DNA of 59,929 nt from NCBI GenBank assembly GCA_964410945.1, contig CAYPJE010000016.1, positions 1 to 59,929 of the forward strand, in the 5' to 3' direction. The notes beneath the pieces were generated by a model. It did not search any database, was not told the origin of the DNA, and saw only the letters and a program-made list of their open reading frames with translations. The position numbers and the translations under genes are program-made. This DNA is from CAYPJE01 sp964410945. GTDB lineage: Bacteria > Fidelibacterota > Marinisomatia > Marinisomatales > TCS56. Below are positions 48,019-57,680 of the stretch, one piece after another. The number at the start of each line of letters is the position of its first letter. The first letter of the stretch is position 1.

Positions 48019-48035
48019 CTGGCATAATTCTTGCG
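48019..48035 (+). promoter_or_regulatory. Sigma-54 (-24/-12) promoter for the GH3-GH16 operon
   Basis: CTGGCATAATTCTTGCG contains TGGCA and TTGC with exactly 10 nt between the GG and GC doublets, the sigma-54 rule. Start of transcription would be near 48046, about 49 nt before the GH3 ATG. The cluster's own regulator is an NtrC-type activator. Confidence 0.75.
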
Positions 48036-48094
48036 AAATTAAATGACTGACAAATGAAATCAATAAATACTCATCCAGCGAATGGGAGAAAACA

Positions 48095-49933
48095 ATGCGG
48101 GATTACGCTGAGAAAAATCAATATATTTTAACTATTGTATTACTGGTTCTGTCATTCATGTTAACGATCACCACTGTTAATGCTCAAGACCAACAAGCCA
48201 TTGATATGAAAGCAATCGATGCAAAAGTAGCCCAACTGGTCGAATCAATGACATTAGCAGAAAAAATTGGCCAGATTACACAGGTAGATAAACGCTATTT
48301 AAAAAAGCCCAGTCACATCAAACGTTATTATCTGGGATCGATTCTAAGTGGCGGTGGTTCGGTACCGGATGTAAATCAACCGGCAGCCTGGGCTGACATG
48401 TATGATGAATATCAGGCACAGGCCTTGCAGACTCGGCTAAAAATACCTTTGATCTATGGTATCGATGCCGTTCATGGACATAACAATGTGGTTGGTGCCG
48501 TCATCTTCCCGCATAATATCGGCTTGGGCTGTACCAATAATCCTGACCTCGTCCGCCAGGCAGCGGTAATCACCGCCAAGGAAGTATATGCCACCGGTAT
48601 CAATTGGACCTTCAGCCCCTGTGTTGCCGTTCCCCGTGATGAACGCTGGGGCCGGACCTATGAAGGTTTCTCTGAATCACCAGATATCGTTAAGGTACTG
48701 GGCAAAGCCTCCGTTGAAGGTTATCAGGGAGCTGCCCTCAGCGATGCTCACACAGTGGTGGCCTGCGCCAAACATTTCGTAGGAGATGGTGGTCCGACCT
48801 GGGGAACGGGCGATGATGAAATGATCGATCGTGGCGATACACAGGTCAGTCCTGAAGAACTTCGTGAAATTCACTTCCCCGGTTACATACCGGCGATCGA
48901 AGCCGGTGTCGCCTCGGTCATGTTGTCCTATAATAGCATTAATGGCAATAAAATGCATGGCCATTCCGATCTGGTGAATGGTTTACTACGCAACGAACTG
49001 GACTTTCAGGGAATTGTAATTTCCGATTGGGCCGGAATCGAGGAAATACCTGGTAACGATAAATCGGATATAGAAGTAGGGATGAACGCCGGCCTGGATA
49101 TGATAATGGTTCCTGAGCACTACCAGAAATTCATTCGCCAGCTTAAATCACTGGTACGGTCGGGCAAGGTACCGATGTCACGGATCGATGATGCGGTCAG
49201 CCGTATTCTGCGGGTTAAATTCCAGCTCGATCTGTTTGAGCGACCCTATGCCGATCGGAGCGCTTTGGACGAGGTTGGCAGTAATAAACACCGGGAAGTT
49301 GCCCGGGAGTGTGTCCGTCAGTCAGTTGTGATGCTGAAAAATGACGGCCTGCTGCCGCAGTCCAAAGATCTGTCACGGATTCATGTTACCGGCCGGTTTG
49401 CCGATGATGTGGGTGCCCAGTGCGGAGGCTGGACAATCAGCTGGCAGGGCGGAAATGGTGATATTACCCCTGGTACTTCGGTACTTGATGGTATCCGGAA
49501 TACCGTAGCTGCAAGCACTGAAGTAACTAGCTCCGCCGATGGCAGTGGTGCCGAGGGGGCCGACTTGGCTGTTGTTGTAATTGGTGAAAACCCCTATGCG
49601 GAAATGGTTGGTGACCGTCCCGACCTGAACCTGGCCGCTGAGGATCTGGCAGCCATCGAACAGGTTAAAGCCAGCGGTACACCCTTCGTGGTTATTCTCA
49701 TTTCCGGCCGGCCGATGATTCTGGGCACGGCCCTTGATCAAAGTAACGCCTTTCTGGCGGCCTGGCTGCCTGGAACCGAAGGACAGGGCATCGTGGACAT
49801 CCTGTTCGGTGACTACAATCCCACCGGCAAACTATCCTACTCATGGCCGCGCTCCATGGATCAGATACCAATCAATATCGGTGATGATGACTACGATCCG
49901 CTTTTTGAACTAGGTTTTGGACTCAGTTATTAA
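48095..49933 (+). CDS. GH3 exo-beta-glucosidase
   Basis: 612 residues, close to the barley ExoI type in length and pattern. Signal peptide (FMLTITTVNA-QD), no T9SS tail and no lipobox, so likely periplasmic. The N-terminal barrel holds the nucleophile Asp311 in IVISDWAG and substrate motifs (IYGIDAVHGHNN, FSPCVAVPRDERWGRTYEGF, KHFVGDGG). The C-terminal sandwich holds GGWTISWQGGNGDITPG and GENPYAEMVGD; the acid/base is one of the glutamates there (Glu498 or Glu503). It removes glucose from the non-reducing ends of beta-glucan oligosaccharides. GGGAG lies 8 nt before the ATG. A sigma-54-like promoter lies at 48019-48035, and the GH16-malectin gene follows after 6 nt. Confidence 0.94.
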   Translation: MRDYAEKNQYILTIVLLVLSFMLTITTVNAQDQQAIDMKAIDAKVAQLVESMTLAEKIGQITQVDKRYLKKPSHIKRYYLGSILSGGGSVPDVNQPAAWADMYDEYQAQALQTRLKIPLIYGIDAVHGHNNVVGAVIFPHNIGLGCTNNPDLVRQAAVITAKEVYATGINWTFSPCVAVPRDERWGRTYEGFSESPDIVKVLGKASVEGYQGAALSDAHTVVACAKHFVGDGGPTWGTGDDEMIDRGDTQVSPEELREIHFPGYIPAIEAGVASVMLSYNSINGNKMHGHSDLVNGLLRNELDFQGIVISDWAGIEEIPGNDKSDIEVGMNAGLDMIMVPEHYQKFIRQLKSLVRSGKVPMSRIDDAVSRILRVKFQLDLFERPYADRSALDEVGSNKHREVARECVRQSVVMLKNDGLLPQSKDLSRIHVTGRFADDVGAQCGGWTISWQGGNGDITPGTSVLDGIRNTVAASTEVTSSADGSGAEGADLAVVVIGENPYAEMVGDRPDLNLAAEDLAAIEQVKASGTPFVVILISGRPMILGTALDQSNAFLAAWLPGTEGQGIVDILFGDYNPTGKLSYSWPRSMDQIPINIGDDDYDPLFELGFGLSY

Positions 49934-49939
49934 AACCTG

Positions 49940-51796
49940 ATGAGAATCCTTCCCACAACCGGCAGATTCCGACCTACTGTCTTGATCTGGCTGTTGTGTC
50001 AATCCTTTCAAGGTTTAGTGGGACAGGAATGGCGGGGAGCTGAATTACGCTCCCTGGATTCATATCTATACGGCCGTTTTGAGGTGCGCTTCAAACCTGC
50101 CAACGGCGATGGCCTGGTGGCCTCATTCTTTACCTACAATGACCTGAATCCCAGCACACCCTGGAATGAAATCGACCTGGAAATCCTGGGAAGGTATAGT
50201 AATATCCTGGATTTTGTAACGATTACCAGCGGGCAGAATATCCATAAGCACAATCAATTCGTCAGCTTCGATCCTCATCTTGATTTCCATACTTATGCCT
50301 TCGAATGGACTCCGGTTTACGTGGCCTGGTTTGTCGATGGGCAGGAATTATTCCGCCAGACCCAAACCTATATTCCAACCCTTTCCGAACCGCAGAAAAT
50401 AATGATGAATATCTGGTTGCCAATCTATGACGAATGGGTCGGTCCCTGGGATGAACGCATCCTGCCACGTTTTTCTTATTACGATTTTGTATCCTACGCC
50501 AGCTTTACACCTGACTCAGGCAGTGTTGGGACTAACGGAAATTTCACACCGGAATGGATCGATAATTTTGACCAGTTCGATGATACACGCTGGGAGAAAA
50601 GCCATAATCATACCTGGCCAGGTAATCTGGCCCTGCTGGTTCGGGAAAATATCGTATATGAAAATGGAAATATGATTCTCTGCCTGACACAACCCGGTGC
50701 CACCGGCTACGTTGATAACACACCCCCGGCCATCATCTGGGCGCGGGCTGCCACCGATCAGATTGTTGTCCGGTTCTCTGAGGAACTCGATTCCCTTACT
50801 GCAACCTCCGTTAGCAATTATGTCAGCGGTGCCGGAACAATCACCGGTGCCCGTTTATGGGCTGACCAGCGCACGGTTGCGCTCACAGTGCCAGGAATTG
50901 ACCTGGAAACAGTCAGCAGCCTGATGGCACTGAATATCCAGGATACTGCCAATCCGTCCAATACTGCCATGGTCCTGGCAGAGACAGTCATCAATCCCCA
51001 ACCCCTGGCCTTTCCGATTAAAATCAATGTTGGGGGAACAGCCGCTCAGGGATATCTTCCCGATGAGTGGTGGCTGGCAGAAAATGAATATGGCCGGGAA
51101 GACGGTTCAACGACCTGGGTTGACGATAACATTTCCGGCAGTGATGAGGATAGTGTCTATGCTGCTTCAGCCAACCGTTTGGTGACCTACGGGGTGCGGG
51201 TACCCGCCGGCCGCTATCGCCTGACCCTGAAATTCAGCGAAAATTATTATGACCAGACTGGCGACAGGACATTTGATATCTTTTGTGAAGACAGCCTGGT
51301 TGTGGAAAATCTGGATGTCTTCGCCCAGGCCGGACAGTTTGCGGCCTATGATATTGTGGTTGACAGCCTGCTGGTATTGGACGGGGCAATAAATATAGTA
51401 TTCTCAGCCGGAAATTTTGGGGATGGCCTTTATGAATGGCGCGGAGCAACCCTGAGCGGAGTCGTGATTGAACAGCTGGCCGCCCTGGGTACCAATGAAT
51501 CAAATTTCATACGCCCCGAGCAATTTAAACTTCACCAGAATTACCCTAATCCCTTCAATCCGGTTACGACAATCCGGTACGACCTGCCAACATTGACTGA
51601 TGTATCCATTGGCATTTATGACCTGCTTGGCCGTCTGGTATTTGATATGTCTCTCCATGATCAACCTGCCGGAAAACACAGCATTCTCTGGAACGGAACC
51701 AACTACTTGGATCAGTCAGTGAGTGCCGGTGTTTACTTGTACCAGATAAAGGCCGGTTCCTTCACTCAAACCAGGAAGATGGTACTGCTAAAATAA
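49940..51796 (+). CDS. Circularly permuted GH16 beta-glucanase with Big_5-like and malectin domains, T9SS-secreted
   Basis: 618 residues; starts 6 nt after the GH3 stop. GH16 domain about 28-245 in permuted order: WRGAELRSLDSYLYGRFEV comes first, catalytic NEIDLEILG follows (Glu77 nucleophile, Asp79, Glu81 acid/base), and the strand that normally starts lichenases (EWIDNFDQFDDTRWEKSH ... NMILCLTQ) is last. A Big_5-like domain follows (about 253-350; PPAIIWARAATDQIVVRFSEEL), then a malectin-type domain (about 355-515; PIKINVGGTAAQGYLPDEWW ... TYGVRVPAGRYRLTLKFSENY), a fold known to bind glucose oligosaccharides. A T9SS sorting domain closes it (HQNYPNPFNPVTTIRYDLP). It ends in TAA directly against the neighbouring gene's stop. 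Confidence 0.9.
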   Translation: MRILPTTGRFRPTVLIWLLCQSFQGLVGQEWRGAELRSLDSYLYGRFEVRFKPANGDGLVASFFTYNDLNPSTPWNEIDLEILGRYSNILDFVTITSGQNIHKHNQFVSFDPHLDFHTYAFEWTPVYVAWFVDGQELFRQTQTYIPTLSEPQKIMMNIWLPIYDEWVGPWDERILPRFSYYDFVSYASFTPDSGSVGTNGNFTPEWIDNFDQFDDTRWEKSHNHTWPGNLALLVRENIVYENGNMILCLTQPGATGYVDNTPPAIIWARAATDQIVVRFSEELDSLTATSVSNYVSGAGTITGARLWADQRTVALTVPGIDLETVSSLMALNIQDTANPSNTAMVLAETVINPQPLAFPIKINVGGTAAQGYLPDEWWLAENEYGREDGSTTWVDDNISGSDEDSVYAASANRLVTYGVRVPAGRYRLTLKFSENYYDQTGDRTFDIFCEDSLVVENLDVFAQAGQFAAYDIVVDSLLVLDGAINIVFSAGNFGDGLYEWRGATLSGVVIEQLAALGTNESNFIRPEQFKLHQNYPNPFNPVTTIRYDLPTLTDVSIGIYDLLGRLVFDMSLHDQPAGKHSILWNGTNYLDQSVSAGVYLYQIKAGSFTQTRKMVLLK

Positions 51797-53758
51797 CTAA
51801 TTTATAGTCTTAATCCGCATTAACAATTGCTGTCCGTTTGGGTAATTCGGAGCTGTCCGAACCAGTTTTTCCAATATTTCAATAGCCGCTGATCGATTAC
51901 CGGTCATCAAATAGGCTCCGCCCAGGTGGTACAGCCCCTCCGGATGATATGGAGCCATGGCATTGGCTTTTTCCAGGTAATACAGAGCCCTTTTTGCCTC
52001 CCGGCGTTCCATGTATATTTTACCCGTTTCCAGATAACAGAACTGATCATCCACCAGCTCGATTACCTGCAGCAGGACCGACAGAGCTGACTCGATTTTT
52101 CCAGCCTCCAGGTACAATTCGGCCAAAAGCTTGTGGCTTTTCCAGTTATCCGGATAAGCGGTAGTCAACCAGCGACCTTCTTCTACCGCTGACGAATGTT
52201 CCTGCCGCTCACGATAATAGTAAACCATGGAAACGTGGGCCTGCCAGTCATTGATGCGATGTGCCAGAAAATCAACCGCAATTTTCTCAACCTCCGTCCC
52301 GGGATTCAGATCGGCAATCGATTTAGTCCTTCCGGCTGTCCGGAAAGGCCACCCGCTCAACAGGATATCAATTTGATACTCAGCGATCTGTTCATCCAGG
52401 GCGGTTAAATGATTGATCTGATCCGAACCAACCGCCCTGACAACGGCCGGATTGATTACTCCCAGGTTCAGCAAGTCCCCGGCAGTGATTTCCTCGGCAA
52501 AGGCCTGAGCCATCATCTCGTAACCTTTGACATTGGGGTGAAGATGCTCCAAGAATAATTCTTTCCCTGGAATACCGCCGGGTGAACTGCCGGCAAAGAC
52601 ACTATCAATCTTTACCGTCAGGCAGCTGGCATAGTCCGCTGCAAGCCTGTCGATTGTACGATTAATATCTTCGCTGGCACGGAAACGCAACCCATCAAAA
52701 TCCCGCGCCAGCCTGAAGTGGATCAGGGCCGAATCATATTGGGCCAGCTGATAATAGCATTGAGCCAGTTGAAAATGAAGATCGGCATTTTGCGGATTTC
52801 TGTTTAGCATTGTTTGCAACGATCTTATGACACCGGGGTTGTCACCCTGCTTGATCGACTCACTAATACCATTTAAATCTTTCTGCGGGCCGGCAGTTAC
52901 CGGATCGGATACAAACGGCGCCTGATTGCGCAGGTTTGCAACCAGCTTACCCAATAAAACAGGCACGCCTGCTTTCTGATACCATCGCAGGATATCATCA
53001 ATATTGGCTTCGAAATATTCTGTTGTTCGCTGGTATGTAGAATTGCCGTACGGAATCTGCGGATCGGCGGCCATTCGCGCCATCAGGGTCTTATCGCTGG
53101 AAATGGTGATTTTGCTGCCGCTGGCAAGACCTGTCAGGTCTGCCATTACCTGGTACAGTTTCCAATGTTTTATTTTCTGCATGAATAAAGTCAGGCTGCG
53201 CCTTCCACTGATCTGATTCCTGAGGGCCGATCCGGTACCCAGTGCACCATAGAATTCATTGTGCCCTGCATAGATAATCAGCATATCCGGCTCCATTCTC
53301 AGACATTCGCGGGCAAACTCACGTACGGTGAAACTGTTTACCGCCGTCATTCCCAGGTTGATCACTTCCACTTCAGCTTCGGGATACAGCGCCTGCAACC
53401 ACAAATCCAGATAGCGGGGAAAACTGCCATTACCATAATAAGGAAAACCGGCAGCTGTCGATCCACCCAGGATAAAAATCCGTTTTGTACCAGCCGGTTT
53501 ATCAACCGCCAGCGCATCGAATGAACCAAAGCTGGTTATATCAACTGTTGGAAAATAACGTAAGGCAACCTGGGGATTCACTGTTACATATCCGGCCCGG
53601 TTGGCATAAGGTATCCATAAATCCAGGTCGGGTCCATAACCGGCAATTCTCAATACCAGCTCGATCAGCAGAACGGCCATCACCGGAATCAGCACCAGAA
53701 TGGTTTTGAACAAACCCCTTTTACCGGGGGAGCTCACCTGTGTTTGTTCGATTGACAT
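51797..53758 (-). CDS. Membrane-anchored SGNH hydrolase-like protein with TPR repeats
   Basis: 653 residues. An N-terminal transmembrane anchor (ILVLIPVMAVLLIELVLRIAG, about 20-40) precedes a SGNH/GDSL domain: block I nucleophile Ser100 in FILGGSTAAGFPY, NLGMTAVNS, Asn167 in YAGHNEFYG and the catalytic His in LEHLHPNVKGYEMMA (about 405). A TPR insertion occurs in the domain (about 315-360, DLHFQLAQCYYQLAQYDSALIHF) and more TPRs at the C-terminus (about 525-645, LYHLGGAYLMTGNRSAAIEIL). SGNH enzymes remove or transfer acyl groups such as O-acetyl from glycans; the substrate here is unknown. Co-directional with and 17 nt after the CotH-kinase gene. Confidence 0.8.
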   Translation of the reverse strand: MSIEQTQVSSPGKRGLFKTILVLIPVMAVLLIELVLRIAGYGPDLDLWIPYANRAGYVTVNPQVALRYFPTVDITSFGSFDALAVDKPAGTKRIFILGGSTAAGFPYYGNGSFPRYLDLWLQALYPEAEVEVINLGMTAVNSFTVREFARECLRMEPDMLIIYAGHNEFYGALGTGSALRNQISGRRSLTLFMQKIKHWKLYQVMADLTGLASGSKITISSDKTLMARMAADPQIPYGNSTYQRTTEYFEANIDDILRWYQKAGVPVLLGKLVANLRNQAPFVSDPVTAGPQKDLNGISESIKQGDNPGVIRSLQTMLNRNPQNADLHFQLAQCYYQLAQYDSALIHFRLARDFDGLRFRASEDINRTIDRLAADYASCLTVKIDSVFAGSSPGGIPGKELFLEHLHPNVKGYEMMAQAFAEEITAGDLLNLGVINPAVVRAVGSDQINHLTALDEQIAEYQIDILLSGWPFRTAGRTKSIADLNPGTEVEKIAVDFLAHRINDWQAHVSMVYYYRERQEHSSAVEEGRWLTTAYPDNWKSHKLLAELYLEAGKIESALSVLLQVIELVDDQFCYLETGKIYMERREAKRALYYLEKANAMAPYHPEGLYHLGGAYLMTGNRSAAIEILEKLVRTAPNYPNGQQLLMRIKTIN

Positions 53759-53775
53759 ATCCTCAGAAAATCGGA

Positions 53776-56700
53776 TTATTTAATCAATATCAGTTTACGA
53801 TTAAATACTTTATTCTCAACCTGCAGGCGATAAAAATATACCCCGCTGCTCACCGGGTGTCCACTATCGTTTCGACCAGACCAGGCCAGTTCCCTGATAC
53901 CAGGTACATCAATCCCATCGAAAAGCTCGGCTACTTTGCGACCACGCACATCATAGATAGTCAGTGAAACATGGCTCATTTCCGGCAGGGCATAATTAAT
54001 TACAGTAGCCTGATTAAACGGGTTAGGGTAATTCTGGTACAATCTGATTTCCTGTGGCAACAGACCAACGACATATTCAGATACACTCAAATAAGAATCA
54101 TTCAATCTGCCCGGACTACCATAGGCATTGGAACTGGCCCAGTTTTCCGGCCGGGCATTATCCCGATTCGGGTTGATCAATTCCAAGGTCGGACCGGTTC
54201 CATCGGGGGCAAGCGGCCAGGGAAAGGAATCATCATAAGTTACCGAATCAACCAGATATCCGGTCTGGTCATAGACACGGACCGTCTCACCACTCCCGCT
54301 ATACCCAAAATCAAAATTTCCCAGGATTTTTTGCCCATTACCATGGATTTGCCGGAATTGACTCGTGTCTTCGCACAACACTAAAAATGCCCCGGTTGTT
54401 AATTGCGCTCCAGCCGGAATCGTGTAGGTATGAGTGTCATCGGAGTCCTTGAGTTTCCAGCCACCCATATCCAGATCAAGGGAAGAAGCATTATACAGTT
54501 CTACCCAGTCACCGGCTTCGGCAAAATCAGGGGAATTATAATTTATTTCGTTGATAACAATAATCGATGGCATAGTTGTATCGGGAGTAAACAAGGCCCG
54601 GACCGTATCCACTACTCCCGGCAGGATCGATATAGTCGATTCCCCCGAAGTGACCAGACCATCCCAGCCTGCAAAACTGTAACCACTGTTGGGTATTGCC
54701 GTAACTGATATTGGCAAATCAGCGAAATATATACCTGTCCACGGGAAATCATTGATCGTCAGGGAATTGATTTGCAGACGGCCGCCGTTACCAGGTTGGG
54801 CGGTCAGGTATACCGGAACAGGGTCAGCCAGGTCGAAGCGTTCCTGGAGATGCTGCCGAGCATAAGCAGGCCGGTATAGCGCGAAATCTTCCAGAATCGC
54901 GACATTGCTTCTCCACTGGGAAAAAGACCCACCCCAACGTTCCACATGAGCCGGGATTTCATCAGCAATGACATCTTTCAATACCCCGATTTTTTCAAAA
55001 GCACTACCCACTGAAAAGTACTCATTGAGCAGATCACAGGTAGTCAGGATATACCGGTTCCTGAATTCCATATTTTGCAGTAAACGCCTTAAGAGGTAGG
55101 TGGACCAGGGAGGATTGGGCCATCCCGGACCATTCGCTTCCAAGGCAAAATTCAAGGTATTGTTACTATAAGAGTAGGGATCAAATAGTCCAAAACCGAA
55201 ATCAGTATCATATAGAATCCAGCGCCAGCGTCCGTCAATTACCTGTGAACGCCAGTATTTAATATTGTTACCAGGCCAGTCGGTATTGTCAAAATAGATT
55301 TGTGCCGATTGATATTTGATAAAATTATCAACTGCAATCATATCTTCAGCCTGGCGGTAAACAGCCGTTTTGGTAATATCATTCGATTCAATGAAATCCA
55401 GCAGGTTCTCATAATGGGTGTCATTGCCGTGAACGACCTGCAGATTGTTTTCAATAATATCCATATCATCGGCATCGATATTGTGATGGGCAGCAATAAA
55501 ATGTTCATTTATCTTTTCACGCAGATTATGAATTCCCCAGTATTCCCCGTTGAGAAAAACAACTACCGGCCGGTAGGCCTGCAAATCCAGGCCAAGACCC
55601 TGCGCCAGTCCGGTCATTAATGCATCCCGCAGCATTGTGACACCCCAGTCATTCCCCGAATTGCGCAGGACCAGCGCTTCATACTGGATATCCGGTTGCT
55701 CCGGGAAAAATGGATAATCGATGGCCGTACTGCCATATTTAGCCCTGGCATAGAGCGCCATTGAGCGTTGAGCGTTGGCACGGCTCCACTGGCCGAATAT
55801 TTTCACTCCCATCCCGGTGCTCAAAGCTGCCGGAGAACCGGGTTCGAAGAATTCCATATGAATCGGTCGCTCCCAATCCTGCCAGAAATTGGCCCCAAAA
55901 TACGGGAAATTGGGATCGGCGCCCGGCCCCATCACATAGATTCCCGTATCGGCATCCCAGAAGTTGGCCGGGTTAGTTGACAGGGAAACCACCGGTAATA
56001 ATGTATTCTCGTTGATTAAATAACTATGCGTGACAACTTCACTCGGCAAAAAACCGGTCTGGAGGGCTCCAGCCCGTAACACGGTTGTGTTTTGCAGTTC
56101 AATCGGATCAGTATACAGCATCCCGTCTGCTTGCGGATCGGACCCGTCGGTTGTGTAATAAATCCGGACCTCAGGATTCGATCCGGTAATGGTGACAGAA
56201 ATCGGACTGGGATAGAAATCGGCTGCGTGGGATAATTCCGGTTTCTCAACAATACCCTGATAGCCACCGCTCCCGTTTTCCACCCCCGGGGTCGGTGAAG
56301 CATAGATCAGCCAGGTATCGGGATTATCCGCATCCCGCCCCCAGGACATATCACCGGTCAGCGCCGGAACCGACAATGAATCGATCAGTTGACCATCGGC
56401 GCTGGTAAGGGCTACAAATTCTCCCGCGGAGGAAATCTTGAAATTGGTATGCAGCGCAACCTCCGGTAAATCCAGAATACTGTTTACCGAACCGGGTTGA
56501 TCCAGGCTGGCGGAGTAACCAACCGATAAAAACGGTATCAATGTCAGATCCGAGGATCCCAGATCATAATTATGGACCTGAATCGCTAAAACATTCTCCT
56601 CCGACAACAGATTCAAACCAGCTTCCTCCAACACAAACGCCTCCGGTCTCCCACCCTGGTAGATTGCGGCCTCCCGCCAGGTATCGGCACCCTGGGTACT

Positions 56701-57351
56701 AAGTGGCGGTACACCCGGTGTCCCAATATTCGCGCGGGCAATTTCAAACCCGTTCAAATAGGCCACAAAGGCATCATCGTAATCCACATGCAAAACAGCA
56801 GCCTCAATCAGAGCTGTTTCTGACGGTGTAAAGGTTTTACGCAGGTAAACAGCCATTGTCGTACCGACGATCGTTGCATCATCATCATCACCGTATCCAA
56901 ATCCACTGGCTCCAACTGACCAGCCGCTTGCATCAAAACCGGTATTTTTCCAGCCCGCAGGTGGCTCACCGTTGTTGTAGCTGTAGACCCAGGCGTCACC
57001 CCAATCAATCACTGTTTCCCAAGCGGTTATTGCTGCCCGGCGATCTTTGCCGGAAGCAAAGATCAGCAGATAGCGGTCTGGCATCAGGATTATTTCCGGG
57101 AAGATCCATTTGAATGGCGAATCGGAATTGTCAGTCAGCCCGAAACCTGACAAGTCTATTGTATCGGGACCGGCATTGTATAATTCAACCCAGTCAGGAT
57201 AATCACCATCTTCATCGACTAATCCGGTGCTGTTGGAACTCACAATTTCATTTATCCTAAGTCCCTGGCCGGTTAACGGCATTCCAAAAGCACCTTCAGC
57301 AGGTAAAGATATTTCCAGACAAAAAGTCAGTAATAATAATCTGTTTTTCAT
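53776..57351 (-). CDS. T9SS-secreted CotH-kinase protein with two lamin-tail domains
   Basis: The frame opens at 57429, but the ATG at codon 27 (57351) starts the signal peptide (MKNRLLLLTFCLEISLPAEG), so I use it. Domains, counted from 57429: a lamin-tail domain (about 58-125, INEIVSSNSTGLVDEDGDYP), a beta-sandwich region (about 130-330), a chitobiase C-terminal-like module (about 390-470, VRIYYTTDGSDPQADGMLY), a CotH-kinase domain (about 500-765; GVKIFGQWSRANAQRSMAL, LRNSGNDWG, FLNGEYWGIHNLREKINEHF, ILYDTDFGFG), a second lamin-tail domain (about 935-1040) and a T9SS sorting domain (YQNYPNPFNQATVINYALP). CotH-family proteins are atypical secreted protein kinases. Probably a surface protein kinase; substrate unknown. 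First gene of the operon with the SGNH protein. Confidence 0.88.
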   Translation of the reverse strand: MKNRLLLLTFCLEISLPAEGAFGMPLTGQGLRINEIVSSNSTGLVDEDGDYPDWVELYNAGPDTIDLSGFGLTDNSDSPFKWIFPEIILMPDRYLLIFASGKDRRAAITAWETVIDWGDAWVYSYNNGEPPAGWKNTGFDASGWSVGASGFGYGDDDDATIVGTTMAVYLRKTFTPSETALIEAAVLHVDYDDAFVAYLNGFEIARANIGTPGVPPLSTQGADTWREAAIYQGGRPEAFVLEEAGLNLLSEENVLAIQVHNYDLGSSDLTLIPFLSVGYSASLDQPGSVNSILDLPEVALHTNFKISSAGEFVALTSADGQLIDSLSVPALTGDMSWGRDADNPDTWLIYASPTPGVENGSGGYQGIVEKPELSHAADFYPSPISVTITGSNPEVRIYYTTDGSDPQADGMLYTDPIELQNTTVLRAGALQTGFLPSEVVTHSYLINENTLLPVVSLSTNPANFWDADTGIYVMGPGADPNFPYFGANFWQDWERPIHMEFFEPGSPAALSTGMGVKIFGQWSRANAQRSMALYARAKYGSTAIDYPFFPEQPDIQYEALVLRNSGNDWGVTMLRDALMTGLAQGLGLDLQAYRPVVVFLNGEYWGIHNLREKINEHFIAAHHNIDADDMDIIENNLQVVHGNDTHYENLLDFIESNDITKTAVYRQAEDMIAVDNFIKYQSAQIYFDNTDWPGNNIKYWRSQVIDGRWRWILYDTDFGFGLFDPYSYSNNTLNFALEANGPGWPNPPWSTYLLRRLLQNMEFRNRYILTTCDLLNEYFSVGSAFEKIGVLKDVIADEIPAHVERWGGSFSQWRSNVAILEDFALYRPAYARQHLQERFDLADPVPVYLTAQPGNGGRLQINSLTINDFPWTGIYFADLPISVTAIPNSGYSFAGWDGLVTSGESTISILPGVVDTVRALFTPDTTMPSIIVINEINYNSPDFAEAGDWVELYNASSLDLDMGGWKLKDSDDTHTYTIPAGAQLTTGAFLVLCEDTSQFRQIHGNGQKILGNFDFGYSGSGETVRVYDQTGYLVDSVTYDDSFPWPLAPDGTGPTLELINPNRDNARPENWASSNAYGSPGRLNDSYLSVSEYVVGLLPQEIRLYQNYPNPFNQATVINYALPEMSHVSLTIYDVRGRKVAELFDGIDVPGIRELAWSGRNDSGHPVSSGVYFYRLQVENKVFNRKLILIK

Positions 57352-57602
57352 ACTGAATGAAATTTTGTATTCCCCATCCGTTGGTTTCCAGTTAATAATA
57401 CTATTATTCTTGTCCTTCATCCAAAACAATTGTTTACCCGGATTGTTTTAGTGTCAAAGGATAAAACTAATACCAGCCTGTACAAGGATCATTCCATTCC
57501 CCTCAGGTAATCGATTTAGACCAGTTTAGTGTTATTTGTCGACGGTTCGGTTGCCAACATAACCTTAGTGACAATTACCCCCTGATTCATCAAATTACCA
57601 CT

Positions 57603-57619
57603 ATTATCAATTTAATAAT
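57603..57619. promoter_or_regulatory. Candidate enhancer (UAS) dyad, GPH symporter
   Basis: ATTATCAATTTAATAAT sits about 97 nt before the predicted GPH transcript start, a normal distance for an NtrC-family enhancer. It shares 16 of 17 bases with the site at 47853-47869 and 15 of 17 with that at 43531-43547. Confidence 0.5.
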
Positions 57620-57680
57620 TATCATTGCTGAATTATTACTGTCCCGACACATTATTTGATACTGCTCCCCGACAGAATTA

